Virus record (IMG/VR): IMGVR_UViG_3300025154_000052
Location: 1-64,000 of that record
Length of the DNA: 64,000 nucleotides
DNA from: a virus
Reading direction: 5' to 3' (one strand)
Positions 9,161 to 18,176 of the stretch are shown piece after piece. The first letter of the stretch is position 1. Each line of letters starts with the position of its first letter. The notes beneath the pieces are model-generated. The model ran no database searches, was not told the DNA's origin, and was given only the letters and a program-made list of their open reading frames with translations. Both the position numbers and the translations under genes were made by a program.

Positions 9161-9705
9161 GGCTGACAGGTGACTGGAGAACTGTTGGACCGATGCTAAA
9201 GGCGCTCAACATCGTTGCTCCCCAGATCGTTCATAGGGCTGTACAGCAGGAAGCGCTTCTTTACGAGAAGGAGATGAAGGAGCGCATCGTCAAGCAGGAT
9301 ATCGTCCCGCCTGAACTCAGTCCGCTGACATTGGCGATACGGAAACTCAACCGCAACTCAGGTACGAAAGCATTGGCGGTTACTGGTGCGCTGATGCGGT
9401 CGATCAAGACCATCACACCAGTCAACCCAACAGTCAAAGGATTCCAGGTCTTCGTCGGAGTCAATCGGAAGAGCAGGACGAATCTTCATGGCGGTAAAGG
9501 GTGGAGCGCCAAACTCATCAATGTAGCGATGGCTCAGGAATTAGGAACAAAGAAGTTCTACATCCGAGTCACGCCGAAACTTCGGAAGTTCTGGGCATTA
9601 CTCTGGTGGATGGGGTTCGTCGCTGCCCCGCTTAAGGCTTCTACCACTGTACTGGGACCGTTCCAAACGCCGGCGCGCCCTTTCATCGGCCCGGTACAGT
9701 GGTAG
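9157..9705 (+). CDS. HK97 gp10 / Mu gpG-like virion morphogenesis protein
   Basis: 182 residues. The pattern of a helical N-terminus (LKALNIVAPQIVHRAVQQEA), then SPLTLAIRKLNRNSGTKALAVTGALMRSI, then a final PARPFIGP matches the phage virion morphogenesis family (HK97 gp10/Mu gpG), which links tail to connector. Start placed at ATG 9157, overlapping the previous stop as ATGA. The PARPFIGP ending is a characteristic feature of the family. Confidence 0.75.
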   Translation: MRLTGDWRTVGPMLKALNIVAPQIVHRAVQQEALLYEKEMKERIVKQDIVPPELSPLTLAIRKLNRNSGTKALAVTGALMRSIKTITPVNPTVKGFQVFVGVNRKSRTNLHGGKGWSAKLINVAMAQELGTKKFYIRVTPKLRKFWALLWWMGFVAAPLKASTTVLGPFQTPARPFIGPVQW

Positions 9706-9788
9706 AATAAGAGCAAGTCTCCGGATCGAATCCGTGAGCGAGCGTTCAGTGAATTTAGACAGTCTGTTCGTCGATTTGGAGGCCGGTG

Positions 9789-10682
9789 ATGCCTGCACCT
9801 ACCATCTCCACAGTGTCACCGTCGTCTGGGCTCACTCGAGGCCGAACGTATGTGCTCATCACCGGAACCAACTTCCCCGTTCAGGAGGTAGGCGAGGGCG
9901 ACGAGGATAAGGTGCTGGTCAAGTTCGGCACCGATGAAGCATTGAACGTTCAGGTGCAAAGTGCTACCCGGATCGTGTGCCAGTCACCGTCTCATGACCC
10001 GGGAGTGGTCAGTGTTTCGGTACAGAACATCGACACCGAGCAGACGGCGACAAAGGCCAGTGCGTTCACCTATGGCCGCCCAAACCTTACGGCTCCGTCT
10101 CATCTGCAAGAAGTGATCGAGGCGGTCGTCCGGATCTTCCGGCGTGAAGTGATCGAGGATGTGTCGCGCCTTAGCCACTCGGAATACGATCCGAATACCA
10201 GCGATACCAAGAGCATTCCTCAGCACGCCTCGCTTCCGTGTATCACATTAAATGGGCCACTCTCTGGCCCAAAGGACGCATGGACCGAGACGCAGGAGTC
10301 TACGTCGATCACTTACGACGCTGGTGGAGACCCGGTGTCGTTTGAAAAGCGGAGAGCTCCCACCCGTTGCAACCTCGTTTTTGAGCTTACAATCGGGGCG
10401 CGTTTTGACGTCGAGCTCTTCTCGCTGGTACATCACACTACAGAGACGCTGACTGTTACGCCGAAACTGGCTGTGCTTACACAGTCAGGGACGACTCTGG
10501 AATACGATTGGGATCTGATTGAAGAATTCGATCTCCCAAGTAAGGCAAATGATTCGGATGTAAGGGAAGCGTCATGCAGATTCGTGGTTCAAGGCGTTCT
10601 GTTCGAGGACGGCGAGACCCTGGAGCAGGGACCGGTGACGGACTCGAGCAGCATCATCCTCAGTTACGGGAGCCAGTCGTGA
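9789..10682 (+). CDS. IPT/TIG-domain protein in tail terminator position
   Basis: 297 residues. Residues 1-95 are an IPT/TIG-type Ig domain: PTISTVSPSSGLTRGRTYV, then ITGTNF and VSVSVQNID are typical strands. The remainder (SHLQEVIEAVVRIFRREVI then a long beta region) occupies the position of a tail terminator or tail-completion protein, just before the sheath. GGAGG is 6 bases upstream of ATG 9789; a GTG one codon earlier is equally in frame. The terminator role is inference from position. Confidence 0.5.
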   Translation: MPAPTISTVSPSSGLTRGRTYVLITGTNFPVQEVGEGDEDKVLVKFGTDEALNVQVQSATRIVCQSPSHDPGVVSVSVQNIDTEQTATKASAFTYGRPNLTAPSHLQEVIEAVVRIFRREVIEDVSRLSHSEYDPNTSDTKSIPQHASLPCITLNGPLSGPKDAWTETQESTSITYDAGGDPVSFEKRRAPTRCNLVFELTIGARFDVELFSLVHHTTETLTVTPKLAVLTQSGTTLEYDWDLIEEFDLPSKANDSDVREASCRFVVQGVLFEDGETLEQGPVTDSSSIILSYGSQS

Positions 10683-10927
10683 GAGATGTCGTTGAACTCA
10701 AAAATACCGACCGCGCAAACATGGTCACATGCGCTCTGGATGGGCCGTTTGCGAGGGATGGCATACCCTACACGATGACCATCCTGGCTGGCGAGACCGT
10801 AACCGTCGACGCGTCCGTTCTTCGCTGCCAGGACGTCTCACGCAGGCTTAAACCGAATGGACCTCTAAAGGAAATCCGCAGATATCGCCCGGTTCCAGGT
10901 GACCCGGCACCCATGATTACGCTGTAG
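10679..10927 (+). CDS. Small hypothetical tail-region protein
   Basis: 82 residues from GTG 10679, which overlaps the stop of the preceding gene (GTGA). Begins VRDVVELKNTDRANMVTCAL and ends with a Pro-rich segment. Lies 18 bp before the sheath gene. Function unknown. Confidence 0.5.
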   Translation: MRDVVELKNTDRANMVTCALDGPFARDGIPYTMTILAGETVTVDASVLRCQDVSRRLKPNGPLKEIRRYRPVPGDPAPMITL

Positions 10928-10945
10928 CGGCTGCTGGAGGATGTT

Positions 10946-13180
10946 ATGTCGCTTCAGCGTAATCAGGTCAAAATTCAAGAGGCCAACCCATCGCTCAAGA
11001 TCTTTCAGACTTCGAGCACAGCGGTCAGCCTGTTCCTGGGTGTCACAGAACGCGGCCCGATCCGCACACCCACCGAGATCGCTGACCTGGCGACCTACAC
11101 CAAGATCTTCGGCGGACACCGGTCCAATGTGACTCTACGCACTGCCATCGAGGCCCACTTCAATGAGGGCGGCGGGCGGTGCTGGGTAAGTCGGACGTGT
11201 CACTACTCGGACATCACAGACTCAACGTCTGTCGCTGCGGCGACTTCGACCGTAACGGCGGCGAATAGCACATCCAGCGCCACGAAGGGCACCACGACCT
11301 GTAGCATTGATGGCACATACGACCTCGAGCCCGCTGACACCCTGGTTATCTCCACCAATGGCGGTGGAAATGAGACCGTGACGTTCGACGCTTCGGCGGC
11401 GACCCGTGCGACTGCTGGAGCTGGCCCCTATGTCCTCGCAGACGGGCTGACCCTGACCTACTCCGTGGGAGGCACGGCCAAGCCAACGATTACTTTCGCC
11501 ACGGCAGACTTCGTTGATATCACTGCCGCGACGGCGCTCGAGGTCGCCAACGGTATCAATAAGTATGCTCAGGGATGCAGAGCATACGTGAATGCCGGTG
11601 CCGGCGTGACGATGGAGACCAATCAGCGCGGAACGGGCGCCTCCATCCAGATTACCGGTGGCACTGCAAACGCGGCTGGAAAACTCGAGTTCCAGGCCGG
11701 CGCGGCCACTGGCTCGGGTGACGTCGCCAACATCGACGCGGTCACCCCTGCCGAGGTGCGGGATCGAATCAATGCCGATACTACCGGGCTTACGGCTACG
11801 GTCGTAGGGGACCGGGTCAAACTCGAGACAGACACCGCAGGTGCAACCGGGTCCGTCCAGGTCCAAGCGGCATCCACAGCCGATGCGATCATCGGATTCG
11901 ATAATGCCCTTCATTCGGGCGCCAACGCATCGCTGGCGGTCAATACGCTCAAGTTCGACGCCAAGACGCCGGGCGGGTGGGGCGATGGACTCACGGCAAT
12001 CGTATCAGCAGCATCGAACGCCTCCTCGTACTACTTCAACCTCAAGGTGTACCAGGGTGGCATCCTCAAGGAGACATGGCAAGACCTGTCGATGAGCGAC
12101 ACCGACGACCGGTACGTTGAGGATCTGATCAACGACGTTACGACGGGGTCCAACTACATTGCGGTCACAGATCTGGACAGCGCCAACAGCGCACCAGCAG
12201 ATCGTCCAGGAAGCGCCACCTACACGCTTACGGGTGGCAATGACGGCATCTCGGCTCTGGCTGATACCGACTACACGGGGTCGCAGGCAGGCGGAACCGG
12301 GCTGTACGCCTTCGATACCGTCATGGATGGTACCGTGCTGGTCGTCCCGGATCGCTCGAGTCTGTCCGCTGTTTCGACGGGAATGATCAACTACGCCGAA
12401 GATCGCAGGCTCTTCGCTATCATCGACCCCCCGGCCAATCTGACCGCATCAGCAGCCAAGTCCGACCTGACCAGTCGCGGGCTCAAGGCCCTGTCGGAGT
12501 ACGGCGCCTATTACTGGCCACGGGTCAAGGTACTGAACCCTGACAAGACTGTCCACGGTACGGCAGAGACCATCACCATTCCGCCTTCCGGACTGATTTC
12601 CGGATTGTACGGACGGGTGGACGGCTCCAAACTGGGTGGAGTCTACCTCCCGCCCGCTGGTGAGGAAGTCGGCAGGCTGAGGAGCGCCCAAGGGCTCGAG
12701 ACCACCGAGGTCCAGAAGAGTGCGGCGCGCGGGCTGGTCTTCCCGGAACGGATCAACCCCATCACCAAGAACGCGAACGGCGTCTACTACGTCGATGGGG
12801 CAAGAACATTGAAGGGAACCGGCAACTTCCCCAGCGTGTCGGAGCGGCGCGGTGTGCTCTACATCGAGAAGGTCGTGGAGGACAACCTCCAGACCTACCG
12901 TCACCGGAACAACGACGCTCGGCTATGGAACGAGATTGCACAGTCAATTCGGGCCTTCCTGTACACGCAGTATACTGCCGGTGCGTTCCGTGGGGCCACC
13001 CCGGCAGACAGTTACACGGTAAACTTCGGTGACGATCTGAATCCGCCCACCGAGGTCTTCGTCAACAGGATCAACGGCGAGATCGGGCTCGCAACGCAGA
13101 AGCCTGCGGAGTTCATTATCGTCACGTTCCAGCAGGACATGCGTGATATTCAGGCAGAACTGGCAGCAGCGGGCGCGTAA
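10946..13180 (+). CDS. Contractile tail sheath protein
   Basis: 744 residues, GGAGG then ATG 10946. The N-terminus SLFLGVTERGPIRTPTEIAD and following ATYTKIFGGHRSNVTL are the hallmark of Myoviridae sheath proteins (sheath subunit wraps the tube and contracts). The C-terminal domain (ARLWNEIAQSIRAFLYTQYT ... FVNRINGEIGLATQKPAEF) is the conserved sheath handshake region. It is longer than common ~480-residue sheaths because of a large Ala/Thr-rich beta insertion at about residues 90-320, probably a surface domain. Followed immediately by the tube gene, as expected. Confidence 0.92.
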   Translation: MSLQRNQVKIQEANPSLKIFQTSSTAVSLFLGVTERGPIRTPTEIADLATYTKIFGGHRSNVTLRTAIEAHFNEGGGRCWVSRTCHYSDITDSTSVAAATSTVTAANSTSSATKGTTTCSIDGTYDLEPADTLVISTNGGGNETVTFDASAATRATAGAGPYVLADGLTLTYSVGGTAKPTITFATADFVDITAATALEVANGINKYAQGCRAYVNAGAGVTMETNQRGTGASIQITGGTANAAGKLEFQAGAATGSGDVANIDAVTPAEVRDRINADTTGLTATVVGDRVKLETDTAGATGSVQVQAASTADAIIGFDNALHSGANASLAVNTLKFDAKTPGGWGDGLTAIVSAASNASSYYFNLKVYQGGILKETWQDLSMSDTDDRYVEDLINDVTTGSNYIAVTDLDSANSAPADRPGSATYTLTGGNDGISALADTDYTGSQAGGTGLYAFDTVMDGTVLVVPDRSSLSAVSTGMINYAEDRRLFAIIDPPANLTASAAKSDLTSRGLKALSEYGAYYWPRVKVLNPDKTVHGTAETITIPPSGLISGLYGRVDGSKLGGVYLPPAGEEVGRLRSAQGLETTEVQKSAARGLVFPERINPITKNANGVYYVDGARTLKGTGNFPSVSERRGVLYIEKVVEDNLQTYRHRNNDARLWNEIAQSIRAFLYTQYTAGAFRGATPADSYTVNFGDDLNPPTEVFVNRINGEIGLATQKPAEFIIVTFQQDMRDIQAELAAAGA

Positions 13181-13208
13181 CGGCTGACGGCGGATAAGGA
13201 GAGTATCA

Positions 13209-13670
13209 ATGGCCTTCGGGACCCCCCGGAATTACTACAAGAAATACCTCTTTGAGGTCCAGATCGACGGCATCGCATGGGCAGGATTCATGTCCTGTTC
13301 GGGCCTGTCATTTGAGACTGAAACGATCGAGATCAACGAAGGCGGACTGAACCGTCCCGCTGCCAAGGACCCCGGGCGTGTGAAGTTCGAGCCCATCACG
13401 CTGAAGCGCGGGGCTACCGATGACCTGGACACCTATGCCTGGGCCATCGCCGTCAACGAGGGCGCCTCCGGTATCGGCCTTCCCAGCCAGGTCGTGAAGC
13501 GCAACGTTTCCATCGTTCAAAAAGACCGTTCCGGTGTCGTGCTTCGACGGTGGAACGTTGTGAATGCATGGCCGAAGAAGTTCACGGCCGGGGACTGGGA
13601 CAACAGTTCGAACGAGGCGACCATCGAAGAGATGGTGCTCGAGCACGATTACTTCGCTCTGGCCGAGTAG
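13209..13670 (+). CDS. Tail tube protein (gp19-like)
   Basis: 153 residues of the T4 gp19-type phage tail tube family: YLFEVQIDGIAWAGFMSCSG, then ETIEINEGGLN and a C-terminal beta hairpin with WPKKFTAGDW. Stacks as hexameric rings inside the sheath. Preceded by AAGGAG and located directly after the sheath gene. Confidence 0.9.
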   Translation: MAFGTPRNYYKKYLFEVQIDGIAWAGFMSCSGLSFETETIEINEGGLNRPAAKDPGRVKFEPITLKRGATDDLDTYAWAIAVNEGASGIGLPSQVVKRNVSIVQKDRSGVVLRRWNVVNAWPKKFTAGDWDNSSNEATIEEMVLEHDYFALAE

Positions 13671-13700
13671 TCTGCAATTCAGCGAATGTGAAGGAGACAA

Positions 13701-14495
13701 ATGAAGACCATCCGCGTTACTCTCCCTTCGGGGTTGGGGTGTGAAATCCGTAAGCTTCAAACCCCGGAACTCGATATCCTGGCTTCTCCCAGTGCTGCAC
13801 ATTCTCCTGACATCGTCGGTCAGATCTTCACGTCGGTCGCCACCGGGATCTACGACATCCCGCCGTTCTATGACCTGGACGAGCACATCCGTCCGTCAGA
13901 ACTACTGGTGGGTGACCACACCGCACTTCTGTACTACCTACGGCGATGGACCTACGGCGACGTCATCGAGTACGACTGGACGTGTCCGCATCCAACTTGC
14001 CTGCATCCGAACCAGGAAGAGGGCGACCTGAGCAAACTCATTGTGCGCCCACTCCCGGAGGAGAGTATCCAAGCCCTGACCGAGGGACGGCTATTCAAGA
14101 CGACGCTCCCGGACAGTGGCGCAGTTGTCGAGTTCAACATTCTACGAGGCAGAGACCAGACGAAACTGGCGAAGCTTCGTAAGCAGAAGAAGAACGAACT
14201 CGTGACCGCGATTCTCGGCTACCGGGTGGCGACCATCAACGGGAAGATGACCACCGACGCACTGATCCGAGAGTACATCGAGGGCTACGACCAGGACTGG
14301 CTGATGAAGCACTGGGAAACGGTCGACTGCGGCGTCGACACAGCCGTGCCCGTCGTCTGTGAGGAATGCCGGAGGAGAACCGAGATCGAAATCCCTTTCG
14401 GTGGGAAAGGCTTCTGGAGTGCAGCGAAGACACTGAAGAGGACTCTGACCGATGGCGACGGGAGCCGACACCAGGCGGCTGTCTCCGACCGGTAA
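13701..14495 (+). CDS. Tail assembly chaperone, zero-frame product
   Basis: 264 residues, AAGGAG before ATG 13701. Contains a CPHPTC...C-type Cys cluster near residues 96-101 and a CEECRRRTEIEIPFGGK segment near 217-233, suggesting zinc binding. Located between tube and tape measure, where tail assembly chaperones lie; these guide tape measure assembly and are usually expressed as short and frameshifted forms. A canonical -1 slippery heptamer near the end supports this role. The zero-frame version stops 31 codons after the slip site. Confidence 0.8.
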   Translation: MKTIRVTLPSGLGCEIRKLQTPELDILASPSAAHSPDIVGQIFTSVATGIYDIPPFYDLDEHIRPSELLVGDHTALLYYLRRWTYGDVIEYDWTCPHPTCLHPNQEEGDLSKLIVRPLPEESIQALTEGRLFKTTLPDSGAVVEFNILRGRDQTKLAKLRKQKKNELVTAILGYRVATINGKMTTDALIREYIEGYDQDWLMKHWETVDCGVDTAVPVVCEECRRRTEIEIPFGGKGFWSAAKTLKRTLTDGDGSRHQAAVSDR

Positions 14496-14719
14496 CGAGC
14501 ACTGACCGACTCTGGCTACCTTTCCCTATCCCTTCACAGGAGACGCTTCGAAAGCTCATCTTCAAACTCTCATACCGGCAGGACGGGTATGGACTCGGCT
14601 GGTCTTACCGCGACATCATGGAACTCGACGCACCGGATCTGATAGCATACGCTCAGATGCTGGAGGACCAACTCGAGGCCGATTCCAAGGCGATACGAGA
14701 AGCGAACCAGTCAAAATGA
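13701..14719 (+). CDS. Tail assembly chaperone, -1 frameshift fusion product
   Basis: Predicted 339-residue product made by slipping back one base at 14393-14399 (zero frame to 14399, then resuming at base 14399). The downstream part adds about 106 residues ending LIFKLSYRQDGYGLGWSYRD ... MLEDQLEADSKAIREANQ, similar in character to the T half of lambda G/GT. No usable start codon precedes this domain in its own frame, so it can hardly be made without the frameshift. Analogous to lambda gpG-T and to the E/E' genes of P2-like phages. Efficiency cannot be read from sequence. Confidence 0.75.
14393..14399 (+). promoter_or_regulatory. Programmed -1 frameshift slippery heptamer
   Basis: CCCTTTC read in the zero frame as (at)C CCT TTC: it fits X XXY YYZ with both tRNAs able to re-pair after a -1 slip to CCC TTT. 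The frame is correct relative to the chaperone start, and the -1 frame stays open for 107 codons afterwards. Confidence 0.75.
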
Positions 14720-14870
14720 CCCACTGATGCCTAAAAATCAGATCCATCACTAGATGACGTTGGTGGGTTACGTCGTCACATTCCGTCCCTCACATCCCTG
14801 ATTCGCCAGCCCATGTCATCGGGTGCCATAGTGGGGCTAGTAGCACTGATGTGTCTCATCTCAAGGGTGT

Positions 14871-17246
14871 ATGATGGCATTGAATGGTAGTTTCGGGCTC
14901 GGCGTGGTCTTCGACTTCGTCAATCGAGGCATGCAAGGAATCCTCGATACGGATCGGGCATTCGGCAACTTGCACCGAAACATCTCCACACGTTCGATGG
15001 ATGTTGGTTCCGCCCTGCACAAGATGGGCATCGCCTTCGCCGGTATCGGGATGGCCGCTGCTCCGCTGATGGCGTTCAAATCCCTCGCAGATCGAGCTGG
15101 TGAATTCGAACTCGGGCTCGCCAAAGTCCGCAACGTATCGGGCGCCACATCAGAAGAACTGGTCAAACTGCGTCGAGCCGCTATCGACGCTGGCATAGCC
15201 ACCCAGTTCAGTCCGACACAGGCCGTCGAAGGACTCCAGAACATGGCGTCTCTCGGCTTCACTGTCAATGAGCAACTTACAACACTCATTCCGACTTTGG
15301 ACTTCGCAGCGGGGCAGTCACTGAGTGTGGCCGACGCCGCGACCATCGCCGGTGCTGCAATGAAGATCTACGGCATCGGCGTAGATGATGCAGGGTTCGC
15401 TCTTGACCGGTTGACCAAGATCTCAAACCTTACTGCAATCCAGTCGACCGATCTCCAGGTGGCATTGGCCAACTCTGCTAAGGGTGCCATCGCAGGTAAG
15501 CAGGGACTGACCGAAATGCTCGTTACCATGGGTCTGGCCAAGAACGCTGGACTCGATATGAGCGTGGTGGCCAACTCAGTCAACCGTGCCCTTCTCTCAA
15601 TGAGCACGACAGGCAAGGCCACATTCGACGAACTCGGCATCGCAGTTGCGAACGACAAGGGACAATTCCGGGACTTCGGTGACATCCTCTTGGACCTGGC
15701 AGCGAAGACAGAACACATGTCTGATGTCCAAAGAGCAAAAACCCTGGACGACGCACTTGGTACGTTTGGTATGACCGCATCTCTGGCCGTGATGGAGCAG
15801 TTGAAAAATGGAGTCACGACTGCGAGTGGCGAGATTCTGAAGGGTGGAGATGCGCTGGCATACCTTCGCCAGCAACTCCAAAATTCAACGGGTACGATGG
15901 CTCAATTCCGAGACAACATCCAGAACACCTTCGAAGGCCAGAAAGTGCTTCTCCAGGGCACGATGGAGACAATCGGGATCGTTCTCGGTGAACCGCTGGC
16001 GAAAGTATTCGGACCCGCGGTAAAACTCGTCACCGATACGCTCAACAAGTTCCTGTACGCGTTCGATCAACTTCCTGCCGAAACCAAGTCTGGCATCGTG
16101 CAGATAGTGTTGGCGGCATCTGCCTTTGTTGGCCTGGTGAGCGCATTCGCTGCTTCCAAGGCAATCCTGGGTCTCCTGATACCCCTTCTGTCCGCGTTTA
16201 AACTATCGCTTCTTGGGCTTGGTCTGGGGACAATTCTGCCACTACTGCCGATCATCCTACTGATGCGCGACCACTGGTCTGAAGTGAAGTTGGTGTTGAA
16301 GTCCTTCATCGACATCCTGACCACGGGCCAGATGAGTAGCGCGATGGAACAGGAACTCGAGAAGGCAGAGAACCAAGGGGTACGCGCCTTTGTCCTGGCA
16401 GCGCAGGAAGGCTTCGCTTCGGTTCGTACCGCCATCAAGGAAACGACCGGATTCCTTATGGAGCACAAAGAAGTCGTTGAGATGGTCGTAATTGCCTACG
16501 GTGGTATCAAAGGTGCGACCCTGGCATATGCTGCTGCTCTCGGAACGTATGGTTCAGCAGTCAAGATCATCACTGCACTCACAGTGGCGTGGAGATGGGC
16601 ACAGTGGCAGTTGAACTTGGCCATGGTTGCTAATCCAGCAGGATTGGCGATTGCTGGCATCATCGCCGTAGTAGCTATGGTTGCGTATAGATGGAAGAGA
16701 ATCAAGACAGAATGGATTTATCTCGTTAGTGTCATGAAGGAGGGCTTTTCGCTATTCGTTGATTTTATCAAAATACAACTCGGTTTTGTGATGGACATGA
16801 TCATCAAAGCCGCGCGAATGATTCCCGAGAAATTCCAGGTCGGCCCCATCAAGACTCTCGCGCAGATGCAAACGACACAAGAGAAAAAAGAATCATGGGA
16901 CAAGGTCGCTCCTGCATTAACAACTGGACCAAGTAGAAGGGCCGGGCCACGAAATAGGGCAACACTCAATGAGGATGATTGGGGTGACGTATACGATCAG
17001 GACCCGATGGAAAGCCTGCCTATGGTCGTTCGATCAGGCGCTCTGGAATCTGACGCAAAGCGTCGATGGGAAGCCAGTCAAAACGAAGCATGGATACGGG
17101 ACGCGCTAAGGGAACAAGCCAATATACCGATCGAAACCCACATCGCCCTGGAACTCGACGGTGATAAAATCGCCGGAATGGTTCACCGTCGCACCAAGGA
17201 CGGCGAAGACGAGATGTTCATGGACGAACCGGAGTACGCGTACTAG
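14871..17246 (+). CDS. Tail tape measure protein (TP901 type)
   Basis: 791 residues. The region from about 70 to 330 matches the TP901 tape measure core: LADRAGEFELGLAKVRNVSG, LRRAAIDAGIATQFSPTQAV, LSVADAATIAGAAMKIYGIG and TKISNLTAIQSTDLQVALA. Hydrophobic segments follow at about 405-465 and 530-610, expected for a protein that inserts in the host membrane. Its length sets tail length. Preceded by 151 bp with no gene after the chaperone fusion. An ATG at 14874 is an equally good start. Confidence 0.9.
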   Translation: MMALNGSFGLGVVFDFVNRGMQGILDTDRAFGNLHRNISTRSMDVGSALHKMGIAFAGIGMAAAPLMAFKSLADRAGEFELGLAKVRNVSGATSEELVKLRRAAIDAGIATQFSPTQAVEGLQNMASLGFTVNEQLTTLIPTLDFAAGQSLSVADAATIAGAAMKIYGIGVDDAGFALDRLTKISNLTAIQSTDLQVALANSAKGAIAGKQGLTEMLVTMGLAKNAGLDMSVVANSVNRALLSMSTTGKATFDELGIAVANDKGQFRDFGDILLDLAAKTEHMSDVQRAKTLDDALGTFGMTASLAVMEQLKNGVTTASGEILKGGDALAYLRQQLQNSTGTMAQFRDNIQNTFEGQKVLLQGTMETIGIVLGEPLAKVFGPAVKLVTDTLNKFLYAFDQLPAETKSGIVQIVLAASAFVGLVSAFAASKAILGLLIPLLSAFKLSLLGLGLGTILPLLPIILLMRDHWSEVKLVLKSFIDILTTGQMSSAMEQELEKAENQGVRAFVLAAQEGFASVRTAIKETTGFLMEHKEVVEMVVIAYGGIKGATLAYAAALGTYGSAVKIITALTVAWRWAQWQLNLAMVANPAGLAIAGIIAVVAMVAYRWKRIKTEWIYLVSVMKEGFSLFVDFIKIQLGFVMDMIIKAARMIPEKFQVGPIKTLAQMQTTQEKKESWDKVAPALTTGPSRRAGPRNRATLNEDDWGDVYDQDPMESLPMVVRSGALESDAKRRWEASQNEAWIRDALREQANIPIETHIALELDGDKIAGMVHRRTKDGEDEMFMDEPEYAY

Positions 17247-17254
17247 GAGGCGGC

Positions 17255-17854
17255 ATGGCACGACTCGAGCGGGTACAACACGAGCCAGTCAAGCCCAATA
17301 ACAGGCTCGAGCGGGTGGAGTATACTCAGCTTGAGCGCAGTGTTGCGCCTCCTCCATCTATCCCATGGGAGACTCGTCCACCCAGGGTGGTCATCGTAAA
17401 TACGGATACTACCGAGGAATATGAGTGTCAGTACAACCCAACAGAAGTGACCAGACAACTCGAAGTCGTCTACAACGTCATCCAGGCTGATGGGTTGGGG
17501 TACACTCCACTTCAGTATCGCAACACCAATGCGCAGGCTATATCTCTGGCATTCGACCTGCAGGCCATCTCTGACAACGTTCAAAAGATGGCGGACGCCC
17601 TTAGATTTTTTGAATCGTTATGCTACCCGACACAAAGTGAGTCGGGGCTTGGATCGAGTCCTCCCCCTATTCTGGTGGTATGGCCCAACTGGATCAGTAT
17701 GACATGCGTGGTCCAACGATGGAAGGAAAGTATCACCCGGTTTAAGACAGCAGACATGCGCCCGATGCTTGGCAGAATTGAACTTGAGGTGATGGAGGCT
17801 CGAGCGACCGCCATCTATAGTCAGGATGTTCGATTCTTTGGAGCGCGACGATGA
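17255..17854 (+). CDS. Baseplate/tube initiator protein (CIS tube-like)
   Basis: 199 residues, AGGAGG before ATG 17255. The phrase EYECQYNPTEVTRQLEVVY, where a beta strand leads to QYNP, is typical of the contractile-injection-system tube-like family that joins hub and tube. Directly followed (ATGA) by a LysM-like gene, the common arrangement in myoviruses. Family assignment moderate. Confidence 0.65.
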   Translation: MARLERVQHEPVKPNNRLERVEYTQLERSVAPPPSIPWETRPPRVVIVNTDTTEEYECQYNPTEVTRQLEVVYNVIQADGLGYTPLQYRNTNAQAISLAFDLQAISDNVQKMADALRFFESLCYPTQSESGLGSSPPPILVVWPNWISMTCVVQRWKESITRFKTADMRPMLGRIELEVMEARATAIYSQDVRFFGARR

Positions 17855-18174
17855 GCGCGTTATTCCCCAGCCGGTATCTGTACAGCGAAACCATCACGGA
17901 TGGCACGACTCTGTTGGCAGAGGATCCACGTCTGGAGAAGTTTCGCTTCAAAGAGCGCGAGGACAACCTACAGGTTACAGTGTTTGAGGGGGAGCGACTC
18001 TGGCACATTGCCCATCGACTCTACCCAAACAATCCTCGAGCCGGAGAACTGTACTGGGTGATAGCGGTCTACAACAACATCGCAGATCCAACCCTGGAAC
18101 TCGAACCCGGCATCATTCTTTATGCCCCGTCCAACCGCGTTCTTGCTGAAGAACTCTTCGGGTTTGAGGACTGA
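17851..18174 (+). CDS. LysM-like baseplate wedge/hub protein (gp53-like)
   Basis: 107 residues. Contains VTVFEGERLWHIAHRLYPN followed by ELYWVIAVYNNIADPTLELEPGIILYAP, the LysM-type pattern found in small baseplate proteins such as T4 gp53 and XkdP tails. Overlaps the previous gene by ATGA and lies 2 bp before the hub gene. Confidence 0.75.
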   Translation: MSALFPSRYLYSETITDGTTLLAEDPRLEKFRFKEREDNLQVTVFEGERLWHIAHRLYPNNPRAGELYWVIAVYNNIADPTLELEPGIILYAPSNRVLAEELFGFED

Positions 18175-18176
18175 CG

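Noticed and set aside
14403-14409. GGGAAAG as the slippery site of the tail chaperone
   Set aside because: Frame is wrong (zero frame reads GGG AAA), and CCCTTTC 10 bases upstream fits exactly.
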